Shown: piece by piece, positions 26,534 through 37,315 of the stretch
How positions within the stretch are numbered: the first letter of the stretch is position 1
How the letters are laid out: every line of letters starts with the position of its first letter
Assembly: GCA_021555075.1 (NCBI GenBank)
Contig: JAKGBX010000002.1
Span: forward strand, 186,001 to 250,000
Reading direction: 5' to 3'
From: Rhodobacteraceae bacterium LMO-JJ12
GTDB lineage: Bacteria > Pseudomonadota > Alphaproteobacteria > Rhodobacterales > Rhodobacteraceae
Length of the DNA: 64,000 nt
Notes under the pieces: generated by a model
What the model saw: the letters and a program-made list of their open reading frames with translations, nothing else
What the model was told of the DNA's origin: nothing
Databases searched by the model: none
Made by a program: the position numbers and the translations under genes

Positions 26534-26657
26534 GGGCGCGGGTCTGATGGCCGCGCCGCCGGATGAGGCGCGACGGCATTTGCGAGGGTCTTGAGTGGAG
26601 AAAATGCGCGCGCGGGCGTCTGTGACTTGAGGGCGCATGACGCCGGGTTTGGGGTGA

Positions 26658-28736
<2,079 letters not shown>

Positions 28737-28780
28737 AATAGGATCGGGTGGAAACGCCGCGCAACAGCTAAATGTCGTGG

Positions 28781-28824
28781 GCGTTTCGAGACAAACACCA
28801 TGAGTCTGGGGTGTCTCGAAACGC
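28781..28824. terminator. Bidirectional hairpin between convergent genes
   Basis: GCGTTTCGAGACA (28781-28793) and TGTCTCGAAACGC (28812-28824) are exact 13-base inverted copies with an 18-base loop. It is placed 45 bases after fadH and 65 bases after the end of the convergent membrane-protein gene. No T-run follows, so termination is inferred from position. Confidence 0.6.
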
Positions 28825-28889
28825 TTTGACGGCATCTTTTCTGTCTCGATGAGGCCTTTAGGGCAGGTGCGCAGACTTGCGCAAGCCTG

Positions 28890-29141
28890 TCACCCGCTGC
28901 TCATCCCGGCAAGCATTGCACCCAGAGCGACGATGTGGATCAACATGATTGCCTTGTCGTTCCAGAGCACGCCGACTGTGAACCAGCCGAGAACACCGAC
29001 AAGAAACAGATACAGGTTCCAAGGAGTCCAGCCGAAAGCCGTCGCGGTGTAGCCCATGATCTGGATGATCGACGCGCCCCACTTGACGGTGAAGACAATG
29101 CGGTCCGCAGATTGCCCGGCCAGAGCGATATCAGACGGCAC
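28890..29141 (-). CDS. Small two-helix membrane protein
   Basis: An 83-residue protein with two hydrophobic segments: WGASIIQIMGYTATAFG to LYLFLVGVLGWFTVGVLW (about 20-60) and IMLIHIVALGAMLAGM (about 65-80). Such short proteins next to SDR genes recur in Roseobacter genomes, and I have no function to offer. Its start overlaps the end of the SDR gene by eleven bases in another frame, so it is probably cotranslated. Confidence 0.65.
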   Translation of the reverse strand: MPSDIALAGQSADRIVFTVKWGASIIQIMGYTATAFGWTPWNLYLFLVGVLGWFTVGVLWNDKAIMLIHIVALGAMLAGMSSG

Positions 29142-29835
29142 GGGTGAGCCCGCCGTCGATTCGCAGGTTTTGACCGGTCATGTAGCCGCCCCCCTCCGAG
29201 GCCAACCAAGAGATCAGCGATGACACCTCTTTGGCATGCCCATAGCGACCCATCGGGATACGGGCGCGGCGGTCTTCGGTTTCTGGCAGGCTGTCGATAA
29301 AGCCGGGCAGGACGTTGTTCATGCGAATGTTTTCGGCCGCGTATTTGTCGGAAAAGAGTTTGGTGAACGCGGCGAGCCCTGCGCGGAATACGCCCGACGT
29401 CGGGAACAGCGGGTCGGGTTCAAAGGCCGCAAAAGTCGAGATATTTATGATCGTGCCGCCGCCTTGTGCCTGCATGAGAGGCGTTACCAGCCGCGTAGGG
29501 CGGACCACGTTCAGCAGATACACATCCATCCCGGCGTGCCAGTCATCATCGGAAATTTCGAGTACCGGGCCTTTGGGGCCGTGCCCGGCAGAGTTGACCA
29601 GAACATCGACGCGCCCCCACTTGTCCTTTGCTTTGTTCACGAGCGTTGCGAGGTCGTCTGTCGAGAGGTTCGATCCCGTGACGCCGAAGCCGCCAAGCTC
29701 TTCTGCGAGGGCTTGGCCTTTGCCCGAGGAGGACAGAATTGCGACCCGAAACCCATCTGCCGCAAGGCGGCGGGCAGCCGAGGCTCCCATGCCGCTTCCG
29801 CCAGCGGTGATAAGTGCTACTTTTTCTACTGACAT
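29131..29835 (-). CDS. Short-chain dehydrogenase/reductase
   Basis: A 234-residue SDR. The cofactor motif is TAGGSGMGASAARRL (about 8-22), with NSAGHG near 83. Near the active site ISTFAAF and SGVFRAGLAAFTKLF occupy the places of the usual Ser and YxxxK motif, and here Tyr is replaced by Phe (FRAGLAAFTK). ATG 29835 has AAGGAG at six bases. The atypical active site means dehydrogenase activity is not assured. It is divergent from a LysR regulator, which probably controls it. Confidence 0.8.
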   Translation of the reverse strand: MSVEKVALITAGGSGMGASAARRLAADGFRVAILSSSGKGQALAEELGGFGVTGSNLSTDDLATLVNKAKDKWGRVDVLVNSAGHGPKGPVLEISDDDWHAGMDVYLLNVVRPTRLVTPLMQAQGGGTIINISTFAAFEPDPLFPTSGVFRAGLAAFTKLFSDKYAAENIRMNNVLPGFIDSLPETEDRRARIPMGRYGHAKEVSSLISWLASEGGGYMTGQNLRIDGGLTRAV

Positions 29836-29867
29836 GGTTTTCTCCTTCATGGTGTTGTGACAACAAT

Positions 29868-29881
29868 ACTCTTATTAGAGT
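29868..29881. promoter_or_regulatory. Candidate operator between SDR and LysR genes
   Basis: ACTCT-TATT-AGAGT is a 5-bp inverted repeat in the 98-base divergent gap. LysR regulators usually bind such dyads (T-N11-A type) near their own promoter. Assignment is by position only. Confidence 0.4.
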
Positions 29882-29933
29882 TGGATTACGCATCAATTCC
29901 GATGCGCTATGATTGTAGGAATGCTACTGTCAA

Positions 29934-30812
29934 ATGAGTCAACTTCCTCCGCTTAACGCGCTACGCGCCTTTGATGTCGCGGGCCGTCATTTGAATTTTC
30001 GCGCCGCCGCCGATGAGATGAAGGTGACGCAGGGGGCCGTCGCGCAGCAGGTGCGGTTGCTTGAAGCACACCTGGGGATGCCGCTGTTTGACCGGCTGTC
30101 AAAGGGGTTGGCGTTTACGGCGGCGGGGCGCAGTTATCACGCGCGCGTCGCGGCTGCTTTCGAAGATCTGCGCGCGGCGACAAATGCAGTGCGACCCGAA
30201 TCGGGTAAGGTTCTGATCAGCGTCACGCCGACCTTTGCGGCGAAATGGCTGATCCCGAACTTGCCGGAGTTTTCGGCCACGCATCCTGAGATTGATCTGC
30301 GCATACTCGCCACCGAAAAGGTGTCGAGCTTTCATGGGGATGGGATCGATTTGGCCATACGCCAAGGGCAACCGCCATTCGGAGCGGCGCTTGATGCCAT
30401 TCGCCTGTTTCCTCAGGAAATCATTGCCGTGGCGGCCCCCGGGCTTGTTGAAGGGCAGGTACTGCCGCTTGATCTTGCGGCCTTGTTGCGGTTGCCCAAG
30501 TTGCACGATGCCCACGATCTCTGGCCCAAGTTTCTCAAGTCGCTGGGTAGCGAGGATCGCGATGAGCATGGGTTGCGCTTGAGTCAAACCGCGCTGACCA
30601 TCGACGCCGCCCTTTCAGGTCAAGGCGTCGCGCTTGTGAGTCGTTTCTTGGTGACACGCGATATCGCGGCGGGCAATCTTGTGCAGGTGACGCCCGAAAC
30701 ACTGCGGGGGCAGCAGGATTTTTACCTGTTGGTAGAGCGACGGGCCAAACGTGATGCTGCGACGGGCGCTGTGGTTGATTGGCTCTCATCCAAGGCCGTT
30801 CCAGAGAGATGA
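29934..30812 (+). CDS. LysR-family transcriptional regulator, GcvA-like
   Basis: A 292-residue regulator. The N-terminal winged HTH (about 8-65) reads LNALRAFDVAGRHLNFRAAADEMKVTQGAVAQQVRLLE. The C-terminal two-lobed effector domain contains SVTPTFAAKWLIPNLPEF and DLAIRQGQPPF. It belongs to the GcvA/AmpR-type subgroup (VTPTFAAKWL signature). The divergent SDR gene is the likely target. Confidence 0.88.
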   Translation: MSQLPPLNALRAFDVAGRHLNFRAAADEMKVTQGAVAQQVRLLEAHLGMPLFDRLSKGLAFTAAGRSYHARVAAAFEDLRAATNAVRPESGKVLISVTPTFAAKWLIPNLPEFSATHPEIDLRILATEKVSSFHGDGIDLAIRQGQPPFGAALDAIRLFPQEIIAVAAPGLVEGQVLPLDLAALLRLPKLHDAHDLWPKFLKSLGSEDRDEHGLRLSQTALTIDAALSGQGVALVSRFLVTRDIAAGNLVQVTPETLRGQQDFYLLVERRAKRDAATGAVVDWLSSKAVPER

Positions 30813-30888
30813 TCTTGTCCACCGAAGCGAGATTTTTGCGACAGAACCAAGCAAGGTGGGGGCCAAGAGACCCGGCGACGCGCGGCTG

Positions 30889-30902
30889 TTGATGTGGATC
30901 AA
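30889..30902. promoter_or_regulatory. FNR box upstream of the arsR-permease operon
   Basis: TTGATGTGGATCAA is a perfect match to the FNR consensus TTGAT-N4-ATCAA, 46 bases before the arsR ATG. The gene for the matching regulator FnrL lies at 41.5 kb. It implies induction of this operon when oxygen is low. Confidence 0.8.
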
Positions 30903-30919
30903 AGCATGAGCTTGCCTTT

Positions 30920-30935
30920 ATGCGCATAAGCGCAT
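30920..30935. promoter_or_regulatory. Candidate ArsR operator
   Basis: ATGCGC-ATAA-GCGCAT is a perfect 6-bp inverted repeat 13 bases before the arsR start and 17 bases after the FNR box. Its centre lies where the -10 element would be, a fitting place for repression by the ArsR protein encoded next. Confidence 0.55.
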
Positions 30936-30948
30936 GAAGGAGATTGCT

Positions 30949-31239
30949 ATGATTCTAAGTGTTCTTTCCGCATTGGCCGAACCTACGAGGCTTGCTGCGA
31001 TTCGCCTTCTTGCCGATGGTGACGAGCATTGTGTCTGCGAGTTGATGCAGGCGCTTGGGGCGACCCAAAGCCGAATGTCGCGCCACATGCAGGTACTCAG
31101 ACAGGCGTTTCTGGTGATCGACAGGCGCGACGCCCAATGGGTGAGATATCGGATAAACCCGGATTTGCCGCCAAGTATCGCAGCTGTTCTGCAAGCGGTT
31201 TGCCAAGTTGAAAATGAACAGGAAAGGAGCGTGGCATGA
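30949..31239 (+). CDS. ArsR-family metalloregulator
   Basis: A 96-residue winged-HTH repressor. The alpha-3 metal site of arsenite sensors is present as Cys28 and Cys30 in HCVCELMQAL. The recognition helix is GATQSRMSRHMQVLRQAFL. A third cysteine, Cys85, is near the C-terminus. ATG 30949 has AAGGAG at seven bases; the ATG five codons earlier lies within the palindrome. It overlaps the permease start (ATGA). It probably derepresses its operon on binding arsenite-like or thiophilic ligands. Confidence 0.88.
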   Translation: MILSVLSALAEPTRLAAIRLLADGDEHCVCELMQALGATQSRMSRHMQVLRQAFLVIDRRDAQWVRYRINPDLPPSIAAVLQAVCQVENEQERSVA

Positions 31240-32294
31240 CCACGGAGACACAAGGCGCGGCCCCTCATCATGATCGCCCCGATTGGTTTTGGTATGTCGG
31301 GACCGCCGCGGCGGGGATTGTTTGGGTGCTGCTCTATCGGCAGTTGATCGCGTTTTCGGAATGGGCGACCGGATTGTTCCCGGTTGCGCGCGATAGCCAC
31401 AGCGGCGAAGCGATTGCCTTTTTTATTTATGACGTGCCGAAGGTACTCTTGCTGTTGACGCTTATCGTGTTTGTCACGGGGGTCTTGCGCAGTTGGTTCA
31501 GCCCGGAAAAGACGCGTGCCATCCTGTCGGGCAAACGCGAAATAATGGGGTATCCGCTTGCGGCGGCGCTTGGGGTGCTGACGCCTTTTTGTTCGTGCTC
31601 GTCTGTGCCGCTTTTCATCGGCTTCGTCTCGGCGGGCATTCCGCTGGGGGTCACATTCTCATTTCTGATCGCCGGGCCGATGGTGGGACCGGTTGGGCTT
31701 GGGCTTTTGTTCGGGCTGGTGGGATGGAAGATTGCCGGGATCTATCTGGTATTCGGGTTCACGATCTCGACAGTGGCGGGATGGGTGATGGGGCGGATGG
31801 GCCTTGAGAGATACCTGCAGGATTGGGTGCGGGAGTTGAACGCCGGCGCGGTAGGTGGCTTGGAAGAAGAGCGCCTGACGATGGTGGACCGGCTCAAGAT
31901 CGGTCTGGAACAGGTTCAGGAGATATTGGGCAATGTCTGGATCTGGGTGGTGATTGGCATTGCCATCGGCGCGTTGATCCATGGCTATGTGCCCGAGGCC
32001 ATGATGCTGCGGATCATGGGCGGTGAGGCATGGTGGTCTGTGCCTGCGGCAGTGGTGGTGGGGATTCCGATGTATACCAATGCGGCGGGCGTTATCCCCA
32101 TCGTCGAAGCGTTGTTGGGCAAGGGTGCGGCGCTTGGCACGACGTTGGCTTTCATGATGTCGGTCATTGCGCTCAGCTTGCCTGAGATGATCATTCTGAA
32201 ACAGGTGCTGACCCTGCGCCTGATTTCGATCTTTGTCGCTGTGGTTGCCTCGGGCATTCTGGCAACCGGCTTTTTGTTCAACATAATTCTCTGA
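31236..32294 (+). CDS. ArsP/YraQ-type permease (DUF318)
   Basis: A 352-residue membrane protein of about eight to ten helices. The family signature is LGVLTPFCSCSSVPLFIGFVSAGIPLG (about 106-132), whose cysteines are conserved in ArsP. The second half repeats GIPMYTNAAGVIPIVEALLGKG and SLPEMIILKQVL. ArsP members export trivalent organoarsenicals; others in the family have unknown substrates. It sits between an ArsR regulator and a CxxC thioredoxin-like gene, consistent with a thiol-linked metalloid or sulfur substrate. Confidence 0.87.
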   Translation: MTTETQGAAPHHDRPDWFWYVGTAAAGIVWVLLYRQLIAFSEWATGLFPVARDSHSGEAIAFFIYDVPKVLLLLTLIVFVTGVLRSWFSPEKTRAILSGKREIMGYPLAAALGVLTPFCSCSSVPLFIGFVSAGIPLGVTFSFLIAGPMVGPVGLGLLFGLVGWKIAGIYLVFGFTISTVAGWVMGRMGLERYLQDWVRELNAGAVGGLEEERLTMVDRLKIGLEQVQEILGNVWIWVVIGIAIGALIHGYVPEAMMLRIMGGEAWWSVPAAVVVGIPMYTNAAGVIPIVEALLGKGAALGTTLAFMMSVIALSLPEMIILKQVLTLRLISIFVAVVASGILATGFLFNIIL

Positions 32295-32306
32295 AGGAGA
32301 AGAAAA

Positions 32307-32543
32307 GTGAAAAACGTCAAGGTTTATGGCCCCGGGTGTAAACGGTGTGAAGCCACCGAAAAGATGGTGAAAGACGCGGCCGCCAAATTGAGTATTGAAG
32401 TTACCGTCGAAAAGGTCACTGACCCGCGCGAAATTGCCATGGCGGGGGTTATGTCGACGCCGGGGGTGTCGGTTGATGGCAAGTTGGTTCACGCAGGTGG
32501 TTTGCCCGACCAAGCCAAGCTTGACGGGTGGTTGTCGGCCTGA
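32307..32543 (+). CDS. Small thioredoxin-fold redox protein
   Basis: A 78-residue minimal thioredoxin-fold protein of the redox-active disulfide protein 2 (TM0996-like) type. It has CKRC (Cys11, Cys14) after VKVYGPG, and the cis-proline strand MSTPGVSVDGKLVHAGGLP. No signal peptide, so it is cytoplasmic. Such proteins follow DUF318 permeases in many genomes and probably deliver or reduce the permease substrate. It is 12 bases downstream of the permease with AAGGAG ahead of a GTG start. Confidence 0.87.
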   Translation: MKNVKVYGPGCKRCEATEKMVKDAAAKLSIEVTVEKVTDPREIAMAGVMSTPGVSVDGKLVHAGGLPDQAKLDGWLSA

Positions 32544-32621
32544 GCCTGTCTTGGAGCGGCGCGAAGCGGTCATACGTCACGCAGAGCGCCGCCTCATCCC
32601 TTGCCTTGGGAAGAAAATGCC

Positions 32622-33452
32622 TTAGCGCGGACGATTGGCCGGGTAGACGCCGAGGATTTCGACGTATGAGGTGAAATAGTCCAATTCTTCCATGGCGAGT
32701 TTCACATTCGCATCATCGGGGTGGCCGTCGATATCGGCATAAAAACGCGTGGCGGTGAAGGAGCCATCGACCATGTAGCTTTCCAGCTTGGTCATGTTCA
32801 CGCCGTTGGTGGCAAAACCGCCCATCGCCTTGTACAGGGCGGCGGGGATGTTACGGACCTCGAAAACGAAGGTGGTCATCATACCCAGGCTGCCGCGCGG
32901 CGTGAGATCCATTTCGCGGGCCATGATGACGAAGCGGGTGGTGTTGTGGCCGTGATCCTCGATATCGCGGGCCAGCACGTCGAGGCCATAAATTTCGCCG
33001 GCCAGTTCAGAGGCCAGCACCGCCTCGCCCGGAGTTTTCAGCCGCACCAGATCGGCGGCGGCACCGGCGCTGTCGGCGGCGGCGTGGGCCTTGATGCCGT
33101 GGGATTTGAGAAAGCTCGCTGATTGCGGAAGCAGCACCAGATGGGCGCGCACGGTGTGAATATCGGACAGCGGCGTTCCGGGATTGGCCAATAGGCAGAT
33201 ACGCACCCGCACGAAGGCTTCATCGACGATGTGCAGCCCGCTTTCAGGCAGCAGGCGGTGAATATCGGCGACGCGGCCATAGGTCGAATTTTCGACCGGC
33301 AGCATGGCCAGGTCAGCGCGCCCGTCACGAACACAAGCAATCACGTCTTCAAAGGTATGGCAGGGCAGGGCTTCCATATCGGGGCGGGCCTTGCGGCATG
33401 CCTCGTGAGAATAGGCGCCGGGTTCTCCTTGAAAGGCGATGCGCTGGATCAT
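32622..33452 (-). CDS. pheA: Prephenate dehydratase
   Basis: Converts prephenate to phenylpyruvate in phenylalanine synthesis. The 276-residue monofunctional enzyme has a periplasmic-binding-like catalytic domain (1-185) with the conserved TTRF motif (HNTTRFVIMARE). The ACT regulatory domain (about 195-270) contains the phenylalanine-binding LESYMVDGSF (the ESRP-type position). Length is normal and no chorismate mutase is fused. It is convergent with the thioredoxin gene and divergent from the cytochrome c gene. Confidence 0.94.
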   Translation of the reverse strand: MIQRIAFQGEPGAYSHEACRKARPDMEALPCHTFEDVIACVRDGRADLAMLPVENSTYGRVADIHRLLPESGLHIVDEAFVRVRICLLANPGTPLSDIHTVRAHLVLLPQSASFLKSHGIKAHAAADSAGAAADLVRLKTPGEAVLASELAGEIYGLDVLARDIEDHGHNTTRFVIMAREMDLTPRGSLGMMTTFVFEVRNIPAALYKAMGGFATNGVNMTKLESYMVDGSFTATRFYADIDGHPDDANVKLAMEELDYFTSYVEILGVYPANRPR

Positions 33453-33575
33453 TTTGGGCGATTCCTGTCGTTTTTCCCGCTGTCGGGCAATTGGACGCGC
33501 AAACTACACCTTGCCTTAGGGAAGGGGAAGCGGATAGATACGCGCCGACAAAGGATCAAATTTGGAATCGAGCCT

Positions 33576-34100
33576 ATGGACACTATGACCTCCACCAAGA
33601 TCATTGGCGCGTTCTGCGGAGCGCTCCTGATACTCATGCTGGGAAAGTGGGCAGCTGACCTGCTTTATACCACTGGCGGCGGCCATGGCGAAGGCCAGAT
33701 GGCAGCCTATGTGATCGAAGTGGAAAGCGGCGATAGCGACGCAGAGGCCGAACCAGAGGCGGAAGGCCCGAGCTTTGAGGAGCTGCTTGCCGAGGCAGAT
33801 ATTGGCAAGGGCGCCAAGGTCTTCTCGAAATGCAAGGCCTGCCACAAGGCGGACGAGGGCGCACACGCCACCGGCCCATCGCTTTACGGTGTGGTTGGGC
33901 GCGAGATCGACGGCACAGACTTTGGCAGCTACACTGGCGCGCTTGAACAGGTGGGTGAAGTGTGGACACCTGAAAACCTCAACCATTTCCTGACCAAGCC
34001 GAAAGACGCGGCGCCGGGAACCTCGATGAGCTTTGCCGGGTTGAAGAAAGAAGACGATCGCGCCAACCTGATCGCCTATCTCGACAGTCTCGACGACTGA
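33576..34100 (+). CDS. cycM: Membrane-anchored c-type cytochrome (cycM/cytochrome c-y type)
   Basis: A 174-residue protein: uncleaved signal anchor (about 8-30, IIGAFCGALLILMLGKWAADLL), an acidic linker (SGDSDAEAEPEAEGP) and a class I cytochrome c domain. The haem motif is CKACH (Cys86, Cys89, His90) and the axial ligand is Met151 in GTSMSF. Related anchored cytochromes carry electrons from the bc1 complex to aa3 or cbb3 oxidases. It is 106 bases or more from pheA and followed by a clear terminator, so it forms a single-gene unit. ATG 33585 is an alternative start. Confidence 0.9.
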   Translation: MDTMTSTKIIGAFCGALLILMLGKWAADLLYTTGGGHGEGQMAAYVIEVESGDSDAEAEPEAEGPSFEELLAEADIGKGAKVFSKCKACHKADEGAHATGPSLYGVVGREIDGTDFGSYTGALEQVGEVWTPENLNHFLTKPKDAAPGTSMSFAGLKKEDDRANLIAYLDSLDD

Positions 34101-34123
34101 TCACGAAAGATACGAATGCAAGA

Positions 34124-34156
34124 AGCCGCCCGGCATTGTCTGTGGCGGCTTTTTTA
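34124..34156 (+). terminator. Rho-independent terminator of the cytochrome c gene
   Basis: The stem AGCCGCC / GGCGGCT (34124-34130 and 34144-34150) is followed by TTTTTATT. It lies 23 bases after the stop codon. Confidence 0.85.
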
Positions 34157-34284
34157 TTGGCCCGTACCCGCACAATCACGCCGCTTCACATATTCTCAAC
34201 TTGAATGTCGCGAGGTGACACCATTAGCTTATGCTAACGATAAATCGCCCCATGTTTACCGGGCGCGACAGGAGGATGAGCGAT

Positions 34285-36195
34285 ATGGCGAAATCAGCGA
34301 GCCAGGCCCGAACAATCGACCCGACCATCTGGATGATGCGGGGGTTGATGATTGTCGGGTTGATGATGACGCTTTTACCGGGCGCGGTGCGGGCGCAAGA
34401 CAAGATCATCAAGAGCCACGGCTATTCCTATTTTGGAGAGCTGAAATATCCGGCAGATTTCGCGCATTTTGATTATGTGAACCCCGATGCGCCCAAGGGC
34501 GGCGAGATTTCTATCGCGGTGTCCGGCACGTTCAATTCGCTGAACCCCTATACCCGCAAGGGCAAGGCGACGGGCACGCAAATCTGGACGATCTATGAAA
34601 GCCTTCTGGGCGATGGCCCGGCGGATGCCTATGGCGAGGCCTATGGCGTGTTGGCAGAGAGCCTTGAGTATGACGAGGGCAAGACGTGGGTGATTTTCCA
34701 CATGCGCCCTGAAGCCAAGTTTTCCGATGGTACGCCGGTGACGGCGCATGATGTGGTGTTTTCGCATTACCTGTTTATCGAGCAAGGTTTGCCGTCTTAT
34801 GCCTTGGCGGTGAAGAAGCTCATTTTGAGCGCCGAGGCGCTGGACGATCACACAGTCAAGTTTACCTTTGCGGATGGAATTTCACGGCGCAGCCTGATTG
34901 ATCAGGTTGGCGGCACGCCGGTGTTTTCGAAGAAATGGTATGAAGAAACCGGCGCGCGACTGGATGAATCGCGGCTGACGTATTCGCCGGGGTCGGGGCC
35001 ATATATCGTTGATGAATTCGATGTTGGTCGGCGCATTACATACAAGCGCAACCCGGATTATTGGGGCTGGCATTTGCCGCGCAATGTCGGGCGGCATAAT
35101 TTCGATCGCATCCGGATCGAGTATTTCGCCGATGATTCCGCGTCATTTGAGGCGTTCAAGGGTGGTGTTTATACCCTGCGCACCGAAGGTGACCCGAAGA
35201 AATGGGCCACCAGCTATGATTTCCCGGCGGCCAAGCAGGGCAATGTTGTTGTCACCACGCTTCCTGATGGCACGCCGCCGACGCCAACGGGATTGGTGTT
35301 CAACATGCGGCGCGATGTGTTGAAGGACAAGCGGGTGCGTGAGGCGCTGTCGCTGGCCTTTAACTTTGAGTGGACCAATGCGTCGCTGCAATATGATCTG
35401 TTTGCGCAGCGCAATTCGTTTGTCGAGAACGCGCCGCACGAGGCCAAGGGCGTGCCCGACGGGGCCGAATTGGAGTTCCTCAAATCGCTGGGCGATCTGG
35501 TGCCGCCGGAGATATTGAGCGAACCGGCGGTGATGGCGCATTCTTCAAAACCCGAGCGACCGCAGGACCGCAAGAACCTGCGCCGCGCGTTGAAGATGCT
35601 GGGCGAGGCAGGTTGGAACGTGGATGACACGGGCAAGCTGCGCAATGCCGAGGGGCGGACGTTGAACATTTCGCTGTTGCTGCCCGCCAGCGTGTCTTCG
35701 ACGCTGAGCGCCGCTGTGGAGACTTATGTGCAGAGCCTGCAACGCATGGGGGTGAATGCCACATTTGATCAGATCGACGACGCGCAATACACGCTGCGGA
35801 CGCGCGATTTTGACTATGACATTATCTATGATGCCTATAGCAGCTTCCTCGCCTCCGGGACCGGGTTGATGCAGATGTATGGCTCGGACGAGGCGGCGAT
35901 CAGCCTGTTCAACCCCGCCGGGCTGGCCAGCCCTTTGGTGGACGCGATCATCAAACGTTCGCTTGAAACAGAAAACCGCGAGGATGAGCAAACCGCTTTG
36001 ATGGCGCTGGATCGGGTGTTGCGTTGGGAGCGGTTCATGGTGCCGATGTGGTACAAGGACAAATATTGGGTGGCCTATTGGGATATGTATGAACATCCCG
36101 AAGAAATTCCGCCGCTGGATTTGGGGATTCTGGATTTCTGGTGGATCAACCCGGAAAAGGAAGCCGCGCTCAGAGCGTCGGGCGCGTTGAGGTAG
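34285..36195 (+). CDS. yejA: Periplasmic peptide-binding protein of a YejABEF-type ABC importer
   Basis: A 636-residue family-5 solute-binding protein with a signal peptide ending GAVRAQDK. Diagnostic YejA features are the N-terminal [32 protein letters not shown] and the C-terminal [25 protein letters not shown] 34285 is chosen because AGGAGG lies nine bases before it; the ATG at 34276 abuts the same AGGAGG. It binds peptides such as microcin C or peptide siderophore-like compounds in enteric bacteria; the natural ligand here is unknown. First gene of a four-gene operon. Confidence 0.9.
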   Translation: MAKSASQARTIDPTIWMMRGLMIVGLMMTLLPGAVRAQDKIIKSHGYSYFGELKYPADFAHFDYVNPDAPKGGEISIAVSGTFNSLNPYTRKGKATGTQIWTIYESLLGDGPADAYGEAYGVLAESLEYDEGKTWVIFHMRPEAKFSDGTPVTAHDVVFSHYLFIEQGLPSYALAVKKLILSAEALDDHTVKFTFADGISRRSLIDQVGGTPVFSKKWYEETGARLDESRLTYSPGSGPYIVDEFDVGRRITYKRNPDYWGWHLPRNVGRHNFDRIRIEYFADDSASFEAFKGGVYTLRTEGDPKKWATSYDFPAAKQGNVVVTTLPDGTPPTPTGLVFNMRRDVLKDKRVREALSLAFNFEWTNASLQYDLFAQRNSFVENAPHEAKGVPDGAELEFLKSLGDLVPPEILSEPAVMAHSSKPERPQDRKNLRRALKMLGEAGWNVDDTGKLRNAEGRTLNISLLLPASVSSTLSAAVETYVQSLQRMGVNATFDQIDDAQYTLRTRDFDYDIIYDAYSSFLASGTGLMQMYGSDEAAISLFNPAGLASPLVDAIIKRSLETENREDEQTALMALDRVLRWERFMVPMWYKDKYWVAYWDMYEHPEEIPPLDLGILDFWWINPEKEAALRASGALR

Positions 36196-36202
36196 CGGGC
36201 GG

Positions 36203-37315
36203 ATGGGAGCCTATTTTGCACGGCGCTTGTTGTTGATCATTCCGACGTTGTTCGGGATCATGATCATTAACTTCTCGCTGGTTCAGTTTGTGCCGGGTGG
36301 CCCGGTTGAGCAGGTTCTCGCGCAGCTTCAGGGCGGCGGGGATGTGTTTGAGGGATTTGCCGGGGGCGGCGGCGATACCGGCAACACTGGCCTGAATAAC
36401 GACGATTTCTTCCAAGGCTCGACCGGGGACGAGAAATACGTCGGGGCGCGGGGGCTGCCCAAGGAATTCATCGACCAGTTGGAGAAGGAATTCGGCTTTG
36501 ACAAGCCGCCGCTGGAACGGTTTGGCATGATGATGTGGAACTATATGCGGCTGGATTTTGGCCAAAGCTATTTCCGTTCGATCAGTGTGATTGATCTGGT
36601 GCTGGAAAAGATGCCTGTGTCGATCACTTTGGGGCTTTGGAGCACGCTTCTGGCCTATCTGATTTCGATCCCGCTGGGCATACAGAAGGCGGTGCGCGAT
36701 GGCAGTGCGTTTGATACATGGACCAGTGGCGCGATTATCGTCGGCTATGCGATTCCGGGGTTTTTGTTTGCGATCCTGCTGCTGGTTCTGTTCGCGGGCG
36801 GGTCGTATTGGCAATGGTTTCCGCTGCGCGGGCTGACCAGTGATGATTGGGACAGCTATAGCCCGCTCTGGAAGGTGTTAGATTACTTCTGGCACATTGC
36901 GCTGCCGGTGATTGCCTCGACGATTTCGGGGTTTGCCACGCTGACCCTGCTGACCAAGAACAGCTTTCTTGACGAGATCAAGAAGCATTATGTAATGACG
37001 GCGCGGGCCAAGGGATTGAGCGAGGGGCAGGTGCTTTATGGGCATGTGTTCCGCAACGCGATGTTGATTGTGATTGCGGGCTTTCCGTCGGTTTTCATCG
37101 GGGTGTTTTTCGGCGCGTCCCTGATCATCGAGACGATCTTTTCGCTGGATGGATTGGGGCGGCTCGGCTTTGAGGCGGCGATTGCGCGGGATTATCCGGT
37201 GATGTTCGGCACGCTGTTTATCTTTGGCCTGATTGGCCTGGTGGTCGGGATCATTTCGGATGCGATGTATGTGCTTGTCGATCCGCGGATTGATTTTGAA
37301 CGGAGGGAAGGCTGA
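36203..37315 (+). CDS. yejB: Peptide ABC transporter permease YejB
   Basis: A 370-residue DppB-type permease. The N-terminus [29 protein letters not shown] is typical. A long periplasmic insert after it is rich in Gly and Asp (about 55-95) and is characteristic of YejB. The EAA motif reads [24 protein letters not shown]. The stop overlaps the yejE start by one base (TGATG). Confidence 0.92.
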   Translation: MGAYFARRLLLIIPTLFGIMIINFSLVQFVPGGPVEQVLAQLQGGGDVFEGFAGGGGDTGNTGLNNDDFFQGSTGDEKYVGARGLPKEFIDQLEKEFGFDKPPLERFGMMMWNYMRLDFGQSYFRSISVIDLVLEKMPVSITLGLWSTLLAYLISIPLGIQKAVRDGSAFDTWTSGAIIVGYAIPGFLFAILLLVLFAGGSYWQWFPLRGLTSDDWDSYSPLWKVLDYFWHIALPVIASTISGFATLTLLTKNSFLDEIKKHYVMTARAKGLSEGQVLYGHVFRNAMLIVIAGFPSVFIGVFFGASLIIETIFSLDGLGRLGFEAAIARDYPVMFGTLFIFGLIGLVVGIISDAMYVLVDPRIDFERREG

